Notes: generated by a model not told the origin, from the letters alone. A DNA stretch of 48,475 bases from Vicinamibacterales bacterium (GCA_030680175.1 JAUXWO010000140.1:1-48475), one strand, 5' to 3'. Counted from the stretch's first letter, positions 1 to 11,388 are shown. Program-made: numbers and translations.

Positions 1-1108
1 GCCCGCGCCGCGCCGCCTCGACGCGCCGCAGCCGCCGCTGCACGCCGGCCGTGGCCAGCCGCTCGAGGGCCGTGGCCAGTTCCGTGACGTCACGGGCGCG
101 GAGCGCCACGCGGCCGGGCAGCCCCGCGAACCCGGGGCGGGCCATGGCCGCGTGCAGCCGGGACTCGATCCGCTGGAGCCGGCCCGTGATCGACGCGTCG
201 AGCCGGCCGGCGAGCCGGTCGATACGCGCGACGAACTCGTCCTTGCGGCCGACGACGATCTCGGCCGCGGCCGACGGCGTGGGCGCACGCAGGTCGGCGA
301 CGAAGTCGGCGATCGTGACGTCGGTCTCGTGGCCGACCGCCGAGATGACCGGCACGGGCGAGGCGGCGATCGCGCGCGCCACCACTTCCTCGTTGAACGC
401 CCACAGATCCTCGATCGAGCCGCCGCCGCGGCCGACGATGACCACGTCCACGCCCTCGAGCCGGGTCACGGCGCCAATGGCGCGCGCCACCTCCTGCGCC
501 GCGCCGTCGCCCTGGACGCGCGACGGCGCGATGATCACGTGCGCGTTCGGGTGGCGGCGCCGGAGCACGCGGATGATGTCGCGCAGCGCCGCGCCGTCGA
601 TGGAGGTGACGACGCCGATGCGTCGGGGGAGCGCGGGCAGCGGGCGCTTGCGGCTCTCGTCGAAGAGCCCCTCGGCCGCGAGGCGCTTCTTCAGCTGCTC
701 GAAAGCGACCTGCAGGGCGCCAAACCCCTGCGGTTCCATGTGCTCGCAGACGAGCTGATACTCGCCGCGGGGATCGTAGACGCTGATGCGGCCGCGCGCG
801 ATGACGTGCAGGCCGTCTTCGGGCTTGAAGCGGAGCAGCCGCACGGCCGACCGGAACATCACGCCCTTGATCTGGGCGCCGCTGTCCTTCAGCGTGAAGT
901 ACAGATGTCCCGTGTTCCAGATGCGGGCGCCCGACAGTTCGCCCTCCACCCACACTTCGGGGAAGCGGCCTTCCACGAGCTGGCGGAGCGCGCCCGTGAG
1001 TTCGCTCACCGACTGGACGCGCCGCACCGGTGGCGCGGGCGCGGGCGCGGCGGCCGGCGCGGGCGCGGGCTCGGGATCGTCGAAGGGCAGGCCGAAGCGG
1101 GGTGTCAC
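1..1108 (-). CDS. xseA: Exodeoxyribonuclease VII large subunit, partial (C-terminus outside window)
   Basis: This is the nuclease subunit that, with small XseB chains, degrades single-stranded DNA to acid-soluble oligonucleotides. About 369 residues are visible. An Ala/Pro-rich N-terminal linker (residues 12-30) leads into the OB-fold domain ([13 protein letters not shown]..., [20 protein letters not shown]). The catalytic region follows, with [16 protein letters not shown], the glycine-rich [19 protein letters not shown] and [20 protein letters not shown], all hallmarks of the family. The start is a GTG whose GTGA overlaps the stop of the upstream phosphodiesterase gene by 4 bp, so translation is probably coupled. 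The gene runs off the left edge, and xseB, which often follows, cannot be seen. Confidence 0.95.
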   Translation of the reverse strand, partial: MTPRFGLPFDDPEPAPAPAAAPAPAPPVRRVQSVSELTGALRQLVEGRFPEVWVEGELSGARIWNTGHLYFTLKDSGAQIKGVMFRSAVRLLRFKPEDGLHVIARGRISVYDPRGEYQLVCEHMEPQGFGALQVAFEQLKKRLAAEGLFDESRKRPLPALPRRIGVVTSIDGAALRDIIRVLRRRHPNAHVIIAPSRVQGDGAAQEVARAIGAVTRLEGVDVVIVGRGGGSIEDLWAFNEEVVARAIAASPVPVISAVGHETDVTIADFVADLRAPTPSAAAEIVVGRKDEFVARIDRLAGRLDASITGRLQRIESRLHAAMARPGFAGLPGRVALRARDVTELATALERLATAGVQRRLRRVEAARRG

Positions 1109-1932
1109 GGCACCGCCGCAGCGGCGGCGGCCGCCAGTTCGGTGAGCGCCCCGGTGTCGAGGCTCAGACGCGCGATCGCCTCGGCGCGGCCGGTCGTCTC
1201 GTCGGCCGTGATGACCACCGCGTGCAGTCGCGGATCGCCGGTGGCGGTCTCGAAGCGCGACGGGCGGCCCGTCAGGAAGCGCTGGATGACGGGCGCCTTG
1301 TCGACCCCGATCACGCCGTCGTGCGGACCCGTCATGCCGACATCGGTCAGGTACGCGGTGCCGCCGGGCAGCACGCGGTTGTCCGCGGTCTGCACGTGCG
1401 TGTGCGTGCCGACCACGGCCGTCACGAGGCCGTCGAGATACCAGCCCATCGCCACCTTCTCGGAGGTGGCCTCGGCGTGGACGTCCACGAAGATCACCGC
1501 CACGCCCTCGGCGCGCAGCCGCTCGGCCTCGCGGCGCGCGAGCGTGAACGGATCGTCGATCGCCGTCATGAAGACGCGGCCCATCACGTTGATGATCCCC
1601 ACGGGCACGTGCGCGCGTGTGCGCACGACGGTGACGCCGTGGCCCGGGGTGCCGGCGGGGTAGTTGGCCGGCCGCAGCAGCCGCGGCTCGCGGTCGATGT
1701 AGTCGAGCGCTTCCTTCTTGTCCCAGATGTGGTTGCCCGAGGTCATCACGTCGACGCCGTACCCGAGGATCTGATCGCCGATCTCGCGCGTGATGCCGAA
1801 GCCGGCGGCCGAATTCTCCGCGTTGGCAATCACCAGATCGATGCCGTGCGCGTGCACCAGGCCCTGCAGGCCGAGCTTCAGCATGTCGCGGCCGGGGCGT
1901 CCGAAGATGTCGCCGATGAAGAGCAGCTTCAT
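1105..1932 (-). CDS. TIGR00282/YmdB-family metallophosphoesterase (2',3'-cyclic nucleotide phosphodiesterase type)
   Basis: A 275-residue calcineurin-like phosphoesterase. Metal-binding motifs are visible in order: GDIFGRPGR at the N-terminus, [11 protein letters not shown] near residue 40, [11 protein letters not shown] near residue 70, then [10 protein letters not shown] and [10 protein letters not shown] in the second half. This spacing is typical of the TIGR00282/YmdB family, whose Bacillus member hydrolyses cyclic nucleotides and influences RNA turnover and biofilm decisions. The chosen ATG gives [14 protein letters not shown], the usual N-terminus, although the frame is open further upstream. 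It overlaps the hsp20 stop by 4 bp (ATGA) and the xseA start by 4 bp, so hsp20, this gene and xseA form a coupled unit. The substrate in this organism is unknown. Confidence 0.92.
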   Translation of the reverse strand: MKLLFIGDIFGRPGRDMLKLGLQGLVHAHGIDLVIANAENSAAGFGITREIGDQILGYGVDVMTSGNHIWDKKEALDYIDREPRLLRPANYPAGTPGHGVTVVRTRAHVPVGIINVMGRVFMTAIDDPFTLARREAERLRAEGVAVIFVDVHAEATSEKVAMGWYLDGLVTAVVGTHTHVQTADNRVLPGGTAYLTDVGMTGPHDGVIGVDKAPVIQRFLTGRPSRFETATGDPRLHAVVITADETTGRAEAIARLSLDTGALTELAAAAAAAVP

Positions 1933-2387
1933 CCGAGGGTCACCGGGATCAGGTACTCGCGGCCGCGCCGGTCCTGAATCTTGGGCAGCACGATGCGCAG
2001 CTCGCCCGCGGCCAGCCGTGCCGTGGCGCCGCCGGCGTCGATGGCGGCATGGACGCGCACGGCGCGGACGAAGCGGCCGAAGTCGCGCTCGACGAGGTGA
2101 AAGCTGGCGGGCCCGTCGCCGAGGCCCGACCGCTCCTTCTCGCCCACGACGAGCACCAGACCGTCCTTGATGAGCACGCGCAGGCCGTCGGCGCTCACGC
2201 CGGGCACGTCCAGCACGAGCTCCAGGCCGCGCTCGGTTTCGAAGACGTCGAGCAGCGGCAGGCACTCGCCAGAGACGGCGTGACGCCGGTCGGGGCGCTG
2301 CCGGGCCAGATCCTCGAACAGGCGCCGGACTTCGGGCCCGATGTCACCGACGTCCGTCGACACGAGCAGGCGGGAATGGGCGGGCAT
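1929..2387 (-). CDS. Hsp20/alpha-crystallin family small heat-shock protein
   Basis: A 152-residue small heat-shock protein, an ATP-independent holdase for unfolding proteins. The alpha-crystallin domain covers roughly residues 45-150 ([20 protein letters not shown]..., then [12 protein letters not shown]) and ends with the conserved signature [11 protein letters not shown]. The ATG at 2387 gives [12 protein letters not shown]. An in-frame ATG at 2426 would add 13 residues and overlap the upstream amidohydrolase gene; I prefer the shorter form because a TACAAT hexamer (2416-2411) lies between the two starts. It is the first gene of a coupled run with the phosphodiesterase and xseA. It is distinct from the second hsp20 at 11389, which follows dnaK. 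Confidence 0.85.
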   Translation of the reverse strand: MPAHSRLLVSTDVGDIGPEVRRLFEDLARQRPDRRHAVSGECLPLLDVFETERGLELVLDVPGVSADGLRVLIKDGLVLVVGEKERSGLGDGPASFHLVERDFGRFVRAVRVHAAIDAGGATARLAAGELRIVLPKIQDRRGREYLIPVTLG

Positions 2388-2403
2388 GGTCAGTGGCTGC
2401 GGG

Positions 2404-3729
2404 TCAGACCATTGTATCGCGGGCATCGGCGGCGAGCACCGCGACGAGCAGCACCTGCGCGCCCCGGGCGCAGTCGTCCCACGAGGTGAACTCCGCGGGC
2501 GCGTGGCTCACGCCGCCCACGCTCGGCACGAAGATCATCCCCATCGGCCCGAGGCGCGCCATCATCTGCGCGTCGTGGCCGGCGCCGCTCGGCAGCCGCA
2601 GCGCGGCCAGGCCTTCATCGCCGGCCGCGGCGATGATCGCCTCCTGCACCCGCGGGGCCGCGGCCGCCGCCGGGTTCCGCGACACCTGCCGCATCGCCAT
2701 CGTCGTGCCGGTCTCCTGCGCGATGAGATCGAGCCGCTCGCGAATCTCGTCCGCCATGAGCGCCAGCAGGTCCTCGGAGAGGTCGCGGAGTTCCACCGTG
2801 AACGTCACCTCGCCGGGAATCACGTTGGGCGCGTTCGGGACCACGTCGAGGCGGCCGACGGTGGCGACCTGCGGGCCCTGCCGGGCGGCCCCGACGGCGC
2901 GCACCGCGAGGACGCCGCGCGCGGCGGCGATCAGCGCATCCTGGCGCTGGTCCATCGGCGTCGTGCCGGCGTGGTTCGCCATGCCCGTCACCCGCACCTC
3001 GTGGCGGTGAATCGCGACGATGCCGGTCACGATGCCGATGGGCACCTTCCGCGTGTCGAGCGTGCCGCCCTGCTCGATGTGGAGTTCGAGATAGCAGTGA
3101 TGCGCGCCTGGGGCGCGCACCGCATCGCGCAGGCGTTCGGGCGCGCCGCCGATGCGCCGGAGGGCCTCGGCGCGGGTCATGCCGTTCCACGTACGCTCGA
3201 GCACGTCGTCGGGCACATCGCCGGCGACGATGCGGCTGCCCGAGAGCCCCTGCGTGAACGCGACGCCTTCCTCGTGCGCCCAGACCACGAGCTCCAGCGG
3301 GTGGCGGGTCGTCCACTTCGCGGCGGCGAGGGATTCGAGCACCTCGAGCGCGGCGAGCGTGCCGAGACTGCCGTCGAAGTTGCCGCCGTTCGGGACCGTG
3401 TCGATGTGCGATCCGAAGACGATCGGCGGCCGTGCCGGGTCGCGGCCCTCGACGCGCGCGAAGATGTTGCCGGCCGGATCGATGCGGGGCGCGAGGCCGG
3501 CGCCGCGGAGCTCGTCCATCAGCCACGCGCGCGCCGCGACATCCGCATCGGAATACGCGACCCGGCTCACGCCATCCGAGAAGGTGCCGCCGTCGGGGCG
3601 GCCGAAGGTGCTCAGCATCTCGAGCCGCGCGCGCAGACGGCCGGGCTGGATGCGGGGCGCCTGCCCGGCCACGGCCGGCGTCCACGCCGCAATCGCGGCA
3701 GACAATGCAAGAAACTGGCGGCGGGTCAT
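2404..3729 (-). CDS. Tat-exported M20-family Zn amidohydrolase (N-carbamoyl-L-amino acid hydrolase / allantoate amidohydrolase type)
   Basis: A 441-residue M20 peptidase-family hydrolase. The N-terminus [16 protein letters not shown] has a twin-Arg-like motif and hydrophobic stretch, so export by Tat is likely. Metal-site motifs are present in order: [39 protein letters not shown] and the C-terminal [12 protein letters not shown]. The lid domain carries [17 protein letters not shown]. These match the family that cleaves N-carbamoyl amino acids, ureidoglycolate or allantoate; the exact substrate cannot be read from the sequence. An in-frame GTG one codon upstream (3732) is an alternative start. 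A TAAAAT hexamer lies 7-10 bases upstream. A long GGGCACCNN tandem array separates it from the SLC13 gene. Confidence 0.9.
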   Translation of the reverse strand: MTRRQFLALSAAIAAWTPAVAGQAPRIQPGRLRARLEMLSTFGRPDGGTFSDGVSRVAYSDADVAARAWLMDELRGAGLAPRIDPAGNIFARVEGRDPARPPIVFGSHIDTVPNGGNFDGSLGTLAALEVLESLAAAKWTTRHPLELVVWAHEEGVAFTQGLSGSRIVAGDVPDDVLERTWNGMTRAEALRRIGGAPERLRDAVRAPGAHHCYLELHIEQGGTLDTRKVPIGIVTGIVAIHRHEVRVTGMANHAGTTPMDQRQDALIAAARGVLAVRAVGAARQGPQVATVGRLDVVPNAPNVIPGEVTFTVELRDLSEDLLALMADEIRERLDLIAQETGTTMAMRQVSRNPAAAAAPRVQEAIIAAAGDEGLAALRLPSGAGHDAQMMARLGPMGMIFVPSVGGVSHAPAEFTSWDDCARGAQVLLVAVLAADARDTMV

Positions 3730-3739
3730 CACAGGAGGG

Positions 3740-3745
3740 ATTTTA
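3740..3745 (-). promoter_or_regulatory. Candidate -10 element (TAAAAT) for the M20 hydrolase
   Basis: TAAAAT on the minus strand lies 10 bases before the ATG at 3729 and 7 bases before the GTG at 3732. No Shine-Dalgarno sequence stands between it and the start, so the transcript would have almost no leader. No convincing -35 hexamer is visible; that region is already part of the GC-rich repeat array. Confidence 0.4.
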
Positions 3746-3766
3746 CCAACGCCTCAAGACCCAGCG

Positions 3767-4043
3767 GCACCCAGGCACTCCGGCACCCCGGCACCTCGAG
3801 CCCCCCGTGCACTGCGGGCACCCCGGGCACCCCGGGCACCTCGGGCACCCCGGGCACCCCGGGCACCTCGGGCACCCCGGGCACCCCGGGCACCTCGGGC
3901 CCCCCGGGCACTGCGGGCACCCCGGGCACTGCGGGCACCTCGGGCACCTCGGGCCCCCCGGGCACTGCGGGCACCCCGGGCACTGCGGGCACCTCGGGCA
4001 CCTCGGGCACCTCGGGCACCTCGGGCACCCCGGGCACCTGTGC
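3767..4043. repeat. GGGCACCNN 9-mer tandem array A
   Basis: About 25 tandem 9-base units run from 3807 to 4043 with consensus GGGCAC followed by CCC, CTC, TGC or (as GGGCCCCCC) a variant. Between 3767 and 3800 the same core repeats with an 8-base period. Higher-order structure is clear: a CTC-CCC-CCC triplet of units recurs (27 bp), and a six-unit block at 3897-3950 is repeated exactly at 3951-4004 (54 bp). The array fills the gap between the 3' end of the SLC13 gene and the promoter of the M20 gene. The unit is the same family, in reverse orientation, as the array after dnaK (11043). Both strands are open, giving Gly-Thr-Pro or Pro-Gly-Val low-complexity translations that I regard as spurious. 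Confidence 0.95.
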
Positions 4044-5813
4044 CTAGAGCATCCCGACGAGGATCGGCACCGCCGTCACACCGACCACGATCTCGAGGGG
4101 GAGGCCGACGCGCCAGTAGTCGCCGAAGCGGTAGCCGCCGGGGCCGAGGATGAGCGTGTTGTTCTGGTGGCCGATGGGCGTCAGGAACGAACACGACGCG
4201 CCAATCGCCACGGCCAGCAGCAGGGGATCCGCCGACACCCCGATCGCCGTCGCCATGTTGATGGCAATCGGCGCCATCACGAGCGCCGTGGCCGCGTTGT
4301 TCATCACGTCCGAGAGGAACATCGCCAGCACGAGCAGCGTGATGATGATCACGGTGGGATCGCTGCCGACGACGGCCACGACGCCGCGCGACACGAGCTG
4401 CGCGGCGCCCGTCGTCTCGACGGCCGTGCCGATGGGGATGAGCGCGCCGAGCAGGACGATCACGGGCCAGTCGATCGCTTCGTACGCGCTGCGGGGATCG
4501 ATGATGCCGAGCAGCAGGTAGCCCGCGGTCGCCGTCGCGAGCGCCGTCGTCGGCGCCACCCACCCGGTCGCGGTCGCCGCGATCGCCGCCAGGAAGAGCG
4601 TGGCGGCCATGAACGCGCTCGGCCGGCTGCCGAGCCGCACCGCGCGATCGGCGAGCGGCGCCAGCCCGAGGGCGCTCATCGCATCTCCGACGCGCGCGCG
4701 GTTCCCCTGCAGCAGGACGACGTCGCCGGCCGCCAGCACCATCGTGCCGAGATGCGCGTGCATCGGGGTGCCGGCGCGCGCGACGGCCAGCAGGCTCACG
4801 CCGTGGCGATCGCGAAGCCGGAGCCCCTGCGCGGAGCGGCCCGCCATGCGGCTGCCCGGCAGCAGCACCGCCTCGATCAGCCCGAGGTCGTCCTCGCGCA
4901 GGTGATCGACGGTGGCCTTGCCCCCGGTGAGCGAGAGGTCCAGCTTGGCGACGAGCGGTTCGATCTCCGCCGCCGTGCCGCGCAGCAGGAGGGTGTCGCC
5001 GGAGCGGATGTGCACCCACGACGCGGGCTGCGGCCACCGGCGGTCGTCGCGCTCGAGCGCCACCACCTCCACATCGTCCGCGCGCTCCTCGAAGGCGGCG
5101 ATGCTCATATCGGAGGCGCGGCTGCCGGGCGGGACCAGGACCTCGACCACGTAGGGCGCCACGTCGAACAGATCCTCCGCCGTGCGCTGGCCGCGGCGGC
5201 CACTGGGCACCAGGCGCCAGCCGATGAGCGCGAGAAACGCCACCCCGGCCACCGCCACCGGGACGCCGACCTGCGCAAACGCGAACATGCCGAACGGCTC
5301 GCCCAGCGCATCTCCGCGCGCGCCCGCGATGACGATGTTCGGCGGGGTGCCGATGAGCGTCATCGTGCCGCCGAGCATGGTGGCAAACGAGAGGGGCATG
5401 AGCACCAGCGCCGGCGAGATGCCCGCGCGCCGGCTCACGCGGATCGCGACCGGCATGAGCAGCGCCAGCGCGCCGACGTTGTTCATGAAGGCCGAGAGCA
5501 CCGCGCCGACGAGGCAGAGCGCGCCGACGAGGACCGTGGGCCAGCGCGTGTGCGGCACGGCATACTGCGTGACGAGATCGACCACGCCCGCGTGCTGCAG
5601 GCCGCGGCTCAGCACCAGCACGAGCGCCACGGTGACGACAGCGGGGTGGCCGAAGCCGCTGAAGGCGCTCGGGCCCGGCACGAGTCCGAGGAAGATGGCG
5701 GCCACGAGCGCGGTAAACGCGACGAGGTCGTACCGCCAGCGACCCCAGATGAACAACGCGAGGATGCCGGCCATGAGGCCGAGCGTCAGCACCTGATCGA
5801 GCGTCACCGGCAT
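4044..5813 (-). CDS. SLC13/DASS-type anion permease with two TrkA-C (RCK_C) domains
   Basis: A 589-residue inner-membrane transporter. Two hydrophobic halves (residues 1-200 and 385-589) carry the family signatures [35 protein letters not shown] and, in the second half, [17 protein letters not shown] and [20 protein letters not shown]. Between them, about residues 215-380, lie two cytosolic TrkA-C-like domains ([17 protein letters not shown]... and [20 protein letters not shown]). This layout is typical of the SLC13/ArsB superfamily permeases usually annotated as sodium:sulfate or dicarboxylate symporters; the ligand cannot be assigned. A perfect TATAAT lies 13 bases upstream of the ATG. The gene ends directly at repeat array A. 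Confidence 0.9.
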   Translation of the reverse strand: MPVTLDQVLTLGLMAGILALFIWGRWRYDLVAFTALVAAIFLGLVPGPSAFSGFGHPAVVTVALVLVLSRGLQHAGVVDLVTQYAVPHTRWPTVLVGALCLVGAVLSAFMNNVGALALLMPVAIRVSRRAGISPALVLMPLSFATMLGGTMTLIGTPPNIVIAGARGDALGEPFGMFAFAQVGVPVAVAGVAFLALIGWRLVPSGRRGQRTAEDLFDVAPYVVEVLVPPGSRASDMSIAAFEERADDVEVVALERDDRRWPQPASWVHIRSGDTLLLRGTAAEIEPLVAKLDLSLTGGKATVDHLREDDLGLIEAVLLPGSRMAGRSAQGLRLRDRHGVSLLAVARAGTPMHAHLGTMVLAAGDVVLLQGNRARVGDAMSALGLAPLADRAVRLGSRPSAFMAATLFLAAIAATATGWVAPTTALATATAGYLLLGIIDPRSAYEAIDWPVIVLLGALIPIGTAVETTGAAQLVSRGVVAVVGSDPTVIIITLLVLAMFLSDVMNNAATALVMAPIAINMATAIGVSADPLLLAVAIGASCSFLTPIGHQNNTLILGPGGYRFGDYWRVGLPLEIVVGVTAVPILVGML

Positions 5814-5826
5814 GGGGGGTGACGTG

Positions 5827-5832
5827 ATTATA
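5827..5832 (-). promoter_or_regulatory. Candidate -10 element (TATAAT) for the SLC13 gene
   Basis: A consensus TATAAT on the minus strand lies 13 bases before the ATG at 5813, predicting a leader of about 6 bases without a Shine-Dalgarno sequence. No good -35 hexamer is seen; the upstream DNA is the GC-rich hairpin at 5840-5873. Confidence 0.5.
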
Positions 5833-5839
5833 CGGAAGG

Positions 5840-5873
5840 CGCGCGCCCTGCGGGGGACGCCGCTGGGCGCGCG
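5840..5873 (-). terminator. GC-rich hairpin after the ADOP permease gene
   Basis: CGCGCGCCC (5840-5848) and GGGCGCGCG (5865-5873) form a 9-bp perfect stem with a 16-base loop just after the ADOP stop codon. There is no T-run, so it may be a transcript-stabilising or Rho-assisted structure rather than a classical intrinsic terminator. Confidence 0.4.
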
Positions 5874-5883
5874 TCTCCGCTGA

Positions 5884-8628
5884 TCAGTCGGCGCGCAGCG
5901 CGACGGCCGGGTCGATCCGGGTAGCCTTCCGCGCCGGACCGGCGATGGCCGCGGCCGTGGTCAGCGCCAGCACGGCCAGGACGAGCGCGAACGTGAGGCC
6001 GTCGAGGGGCTCCACCCCGAACAGCAGCGTGGCCAGCAGACGGCCGAGGATCGCCGACAGCCCGAGCCCGACGGCCGCGCCGGCGGCGATCACGGGCAGC
6101 GCGCTTCCGATGACCGTGCGGCACACGTCCGCCGTGGTGGCGCCGAGCGCCCGCCGCACGGCGAAGTCGCGCGTGCGCTGCTGGACCGAGTACGCCAGCA
6201 CGCCGAAGACGCCGACCATCGCCAGCACGAGGGCCAGCCCGGCAAAGGCCATGACGAGGACCGCGCGGAAGCGGTGCCGCCCGGTCGCCGCCCACGCCAC
6301 GTCTTCGAGGGTCTGCACGTTCCGGACGCCGACGATCTGGTCCTTGTCGATGCGGCCGATGGCCGAACGCACGGACGGTGCGAGCGCTTCCGCGCGCCCG
6401 GCGGCCGGGCGCATCATCAGGAAGATGTCCCCCGGCGTGTCCTGGGCGAGGGGCACATACACCTGCACGAGGTCTTCGGTTTCGTTCGGCTGGCCCTTCA
6501 CCTGGCGGGCGACGCCGACGATCTCGCGGACCACCGCGGGGGCATCAGGCGTGGGCCGCAGCGCGACTTGCAGTCCGACAGGCGACCGTCCCTGCAGGTA
6601 GCGCCGCACGAACGCCTCGTTGACCAGGCAGACCGGCAGCCCGTCGGCGATATCCCGGCCGTCAAACCCCCGGCCGGCGACGATGGGGACTTCCAGCGTG
6701 TCGAAGTAGGTCGTGCTCACGATCTGGTAGTCGGCCGATGGCGGCTGGCTCTCGGCCGGAGGCGGGTCGCCCACGATGTCGAAGAACGACGTGCCCTCAA
6801 AGGACGGGCCGAGCGGCAAAGTGGTGGCCCAGGCGACCCCGCGCACGCCGGGAATCGCCAGGACCTCGTCGGTCACGGCCTCGTAGAACTGAAGGCGTGC
6901 GGCGTCGGTCCGATAGCGCGACGAATGTGGATCGACCACCATGGTCAACACGCGTTCCGCCCTGTATCCGGGGTCGGCGCCCTCCACGGCCAAGAGCGTG
7001 CGCAGCAGGAGCCCGGCGCCGAAGAGCAGCAGCACGGCCGTCGCAATCTGGCCGCCGACGAGGGCGCTCCGCAGGCGCGTGCCGCTGCCCGTCGTCGTGC
7101 GGCCGTTGGCCGCCAGCGCCTGCGCCGGTGCGATGCGGGTCGCCTGCCACGCCGGCGCCAGCCCGAACAGCAGCCCGACGAGCAGCGCCGCACCGGCACA
7201 GAAGGCGACCAGCCGCCGGTCGAACTGCAGGCTGACGGCCGGGGGCAGGAGCCCTTCCGGCAGGAGTGCGGGCGCCGCGTCAAGAATCGCCGCCCCGAGG
7301 CCCAGGCCGAGGACGCCTCCGAGGAAGGCGAGGACCACACTCTCGGTGACCAGCTGGCGCGCGACGCGCGCACGGTCGGCGCCGAGGGCCGTCCGCACGG
7401 CGAGCTCGCGCGTGCGCCCGGTGGCGCGCGCGAGGAGCAGGTTCGCGACATTGGCGCAGCAGATGAGGAGGACGAAGGCGACGACGCCCAGAAACAGCAT
7501 CGCCGTCTGGCGCAGCTCGCCGCCGATGAGGGCCTCGTCCATCGGTTCGAGCGTGACGCCGCGTCCCTCGTTCGTCTGCGGGAACTCGCGGGCCAGCGTG
7601 GCGGCGACGGCCGACAGGTCCGCGTCGGCCGCCTCGAGGGTGACGCCAGGCTGCAGGCGTCCGATCCCCTGGAAAAAGTACGCCCGGCGTGCCCCGGGCG
7701 GCGCCCCGTGGATCGGCGTCATGGCCCAGAGCGCGGTGCGGCCGAGCAGGTGCGCCTCGTCGGGCGCCACGCCGACGACGGTGTACAGGGTGCCGTCGAG
7801 ACGGATGTCGGTGGCCACGATGCCGGGGTCCGCGCCGAACCTGGAGCGCCAGAACCCTTCACTCAAAACCACGACGTTGGAGTCCTGGATGTCGTCGGAG
7901 GCGAGGAACGTGCGGCCGACGATCGGCCTGACGCCGAGGGCGTCGAAGAACCCGGCCGTCACCCACTGGCGTGCGACGGTCTCGGCGCCCGCGTCCGCGC
8001 CGGCCATGACCATGCTGCCCACATTGGGCGTGAACCCCGCGACGACCTCGAAGCTGCGGTTGCGCTCCTGCCAGTCCCTGAGGTTGAGGGGGGAGATGGG
8101 CGAGGTCCGCACGGCGTCGGTGCGCTCCGCGAGCATGACGAGCCGATCGGGGGCGGGGAGGGGGAGCGGACGGAGGAGGGTGGCGTCCACGAGCGCGAAG
8201 ATGGCGCTGTTGGCGCCGATGCCGAGCGCGAGGGTGATCACCGCGGCGGCGGCGAACCCGGGCTGCTTCCGCAGCATGCGGATCGCGTAGCGGAGGTCGA
8301 GTGCGAGATCGGCGAGCAGCCGCCGGCGCGGCGCGCCTGGGGTGATGGGGCGCGGCGCGTTCGCCTGACGCAGCGATCGCATGAAGAGGGCCAGCGCTTC
8401 CGGTTCGAGGAGTTCCTCGATGGCGAGGCGGCGCGCCTCGTCGGCGCCACTCCCGTCACGCCGGAGCTCCTCGTATCGTTCTTCGAGGTGTTGTGACAGC
8501 TCTTCGATGATTTCCGATTCCCTGGTCGGACTGAGGCGCAGTGACGAGAGACGCGGCCGCACGTAGCTGGCCCAGTCGTTGGCCGGCGCCGCCATGGGCG
8601 GGCCGTTGCGGGATGCGGGATCAGACAT
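5884..8628 (-). CDS. ADOP-type (acidobacterial duplicated orphan permease) MacB/FtsX-family ABC permease
   Basis: A 914-residue membrane protein containing two MacB-periplasmic/FtsX permease modules in one chain and no ATPase domain. The first 90 residues form the soluble N-terminal region of this family ([20 protein letters not shown]). The first module begins [20 protein letters not shown]...[25 protein letters not shown], and its membrane part includes [40 protein letters not shown]. The second ends with [28 protein letters not shown]. Members occur as paralogues in Acidobacteriota, usually beside a PadR gene, and are thought to work in antimicrobial or lipophile extrusion; the real substrate is unknown. 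Its ATG overlaps the padR stop by 8 bp, so the two are coupled. Confidence 0.93.
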   Translation of the reverse strand: MSDPASRNGPPMAAPANDWASYVRPRLSSLRLSPTRESEIIEELSQHLEERYEELRRDGSGADEARRLAIEELLEPEALALFMRSLRQANAPRPITPGAPRRRLLADLALDLRYAIRMLRKQPGFAAAAVITLALGIGANSAIFALVDATLLRPLPLPAPDRLVMLAERTDAVRTSPISPLNLRDWQERNRSFEVVAGFTPNVGSMVMAGADAGAETVARQWVTAGFFDALGVRPIVGRTFLASDDIQDSNVVVLSEGFWRSRFGADPGIVATDIRLDGTLYTVVGVAPDEAHLLGRTALWAMTPIHGAPPGARRAYFFQGIGRLQPGVTLEAADADLSAVAATLAREFPQTNEGRGVTLEPMDEALIGGELRQTAMLFLGVVAFVLLICCANVANLLLARATGRTRELAVRTALGADRARVARQLVTESVVLAFLGGVLGLGLGAAILDAAPALLPEGLLPPAVSLQFDRRLVAFCAGAALLVGLLFGLAPAWQATRIAPAQALAANGRTTTGSGTRLRSALVGGQIATAVLLLFGAGLLLRTLLAVEGADPGYRAERVLTMVVDPHSSRYRTDAARLQFYEAVTDEVLAIPGVRGVAWATTLPLGPSFEGTSFFDIVGDPPPAESQPPSADYQIVSTTYFDTLEVPIVAGRGFDGRDIADGLPVCLVNEAFVRRYLQGRSPVGLQVALRPTPDAPAVVREIVGVARQVKGQPNETEDLVQVYVPLAQDTPGDIFLMMRPAAGRAEALAPSVRSAIGRIDKDQIVGVRNVQTLEDVAWAATGRHRFRAVLVMAFAGLALVLAMVGVFGVLAYSVQQRTRDFAVRRALGATTADVCRTVIGSALPVIAAGAAVGLGLSAILGRLLATLLFGVEPLDGLTFALVLAVLALTTAAAIAGPARKATRIDPAVALRAD

Positions 8629-8974
8629 GGTCGACTCCTGTGACGAGGCCCATGGCGTGCACGAACGTCTTCCACGTCTCGCGCTGGCGGGCGAGGACGC
8701 GGCCGCCCTCGGTCGTGAGGCTATAGAAACGGCGCCGCCGCTCTCCCGGCCTCTCCACCCACCGGCCCTGCAGCCATCCGCGTTCCTCCAGGCGGTAGAG
8801 GAGGGGGTAGAGGGACGCGACGTGGAACTTCAGCGTGCCGGCCGAGCGCGTCTCGATGAGCTTGCTGATCTCGTAGCCGTGGCGCGGCTGCGGCTCGACG
8901 ATCGACAGGATGATCAACTCCGCCGACCCCTTCTTGAGCTCGCGGTCGAGCATGCGCGTATCGATAGATGTCAT
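8621..8974 (-). CDS. PadR-family transcriptional regulator
   Basis: A 117-residue winged-helix regulator. The sequence [29 protein letters not shown], then [23 protein letters not shown] and [16 protein letters not shown], is the standard PadR DNA-binding domain, followed by a short C-terminal helix used for dimerisation. In Acidobacteriota this subtype sits immediately before ADOP permeases and is presumed to repress its own operon until a ligand binds. The ATG at 8974 is preferred; an in-frame ATG at 8995 would add seven residues. A dyad ATGT-N7-ACAT covers the start codon (8968-8982), which fits autorepression. The gene is divergent from dnaK. Confidence 0.92.
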   Translation of the reverse strand: MTSIDTRMLDRELKKGSAELIILSIVEPQPRHGYEISKLIETRSAGTLKFHVASLYPLLYRLEERGWLQGRWVERPGERRRRFYSLTTEGGRVLARQRETWKTFVHAMGLVTGVDHV

Positions 8975-8982
8975 AGCCACAT
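8968..8982. promoter_or_regulatory. Possible PadR operator overlapping the padR start codon
   Basis: ATGT (8968-8971) and ACAT (8979-8982) form a dyad with a 7-base spacer. PadR proteins typically bind ATGT-N(8-9)-ACAT-like sites, so the spacing is one short of the usual. A TATAGC hexamer on the minus strand (8990-8985) lies 10 bases before the start and could be the -10. Binding here would block both promoter and start codon. Inferred from pattern only. Confidence 0.35.
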
Positions 8983-9071
8983 ATGCTATAGGCATTGACG
9001 TAGATCTGCCAGGAAAGGTTGCTTGCTCGCCCCTGGAGTGAATATGAGTGCAGGCAGCTAAGATCATATGC

Positions 9072-9101
9072 TTGACAGTCACTCATGTCATCTCGTATAC
9101 T
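9072..9101 (+). promoter_or_regulatory. dnaK promoter (TTGACA, 18 bp, TATACT)
   Basis: TTGACA at 9072-9077 and TATACT at 9096-9101 with an 18-base spacer make the best sigma70-like promoter of the window, 42 bases before the dnaK ATG. A GGAGG at 9126-9130 is the likely ribosome binding site, with a long spacing of 13 bases. The 7-bp inverted pair ATGAGTG / CACTCAT brackets the -35 region on its left. No CIRCE element or canonical HspR (HAIR) site is present. Confidence 0.65.
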
Positions 9102-9143
9102 GCGTTCATTCGATTTACCTCGGGTGGAGGCAATAGATAAGTC

Positions 9144-11042
<1,899 letters not shown>

Positions 11043-11259
11043 GGGTGCCCAGGGTGCCCAGGGTGCCCAGGGTGCCCAGGGTGCCCAAAGTGCCCAGGGT
11101 GCCCAGGGTGCCCAAGGTGCCCGAAGTGCCCAAGGTGCCCGGGGTGCCCAAAGTGCCCGGGGTGCCCAAGGTGCCCCGGGGTGCCCGAAGTGCCCCGGGG
11201 GCCCAAAGTGCCCCGGGGTGCCCGAAGTGCCCCGGGGGCCCAAAGTGCCCAAGTGCCCC
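11043..11259. repeat. GGGTGCCCA 9-mer tandem array B (reverse orientation of array A family)
   Basis: About 24 tandem 9-base units, consensus (G/A)(A/G)GTGCCC(A/G/C), begin at the first base after the dnaK stop codon. The first five units are identical GGGTGCCCA; further along they diverge to AAGTGCCCG, AGGTGCCCC and GGGGGCCCA. Near the end a two-part block (GGGGTGCCCG, AAGTGCCCC, GGGGGCCCA, AAGTGCCCC) recurs at 11178-11214 and 11215-11250. The reverse complement of the unit is GGGCACCCT or GGGCACTTC, so this is the same family as array A. Uniform units beside dnaK and decayed ones distally suggest directional growth. Confidence 0.95.
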
Positions 11260-11263
11260 GGAG

Positions 11264-11354
11264 CCGAAAACCGAAAGCTGATCGCTGATAGCCGACAGCC
11301 GATCGCTGATTGCCGACAGCCGCTCGCTGTCTGCCGACAACCGGTCGCCGCCCG
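11264..11354. repeat. C..A..G heptamer array, copy 1
   Basis: Thirteen consecutive 7-base units follow array B almost directly: CCGAAAA, CCGAAAG, CTGATCG, CTGATAG, CCGACAG, CCGATCG, CTGATTG, CCGACAG, CCGCTCG, CTGTCTG, CCGACAA, CCGGTCG, CCGCCCG. The fixed positions are C1 and mostly A4 and G7. The same unit type occurs at 21874, 29186 and 37163. The last units merge into a 7-bp hairpin (GCCGCCC-GAG-GGGCGGC, 11346-11362) in front of the hsp20 ribosome binding site. Confidence 0.85.
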
Positions 11355-11388
11355 AGGGGCGGCGGCCGCTACTCAAGGAGCGATGATC

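Noticed and set aside
3767-4043. CRISPR array
   Set aside because: The repeats are 9 bases, contiguous and without unique spacers, and no cas genes are present. The same holds for the other arrays.
3729-4047. Collagen-like or Pro-Val-rich proteins encoded by array A on either strand
   Set aside because: All frames stay open because the 9-base unit has no stop codon; the predicted peptides are pure translations of the repeat, with no ribosome binding site or start context.
8975-9143. CIRCE or HspR (HAIR) operator for dnaK
   Set aside because: GAGTGC and ACTCATG fragments occur, but no full TTAGCACTC-N9-GAGTGCTAA or CTTGAGT-N7-ACTCAAG arrangement.
11045-11281. A short PRVPKVP-repeat protein directly after dnaK
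   Set aside because: It is the translation of array B from a GTG within the repeat, with no conserved sequence.
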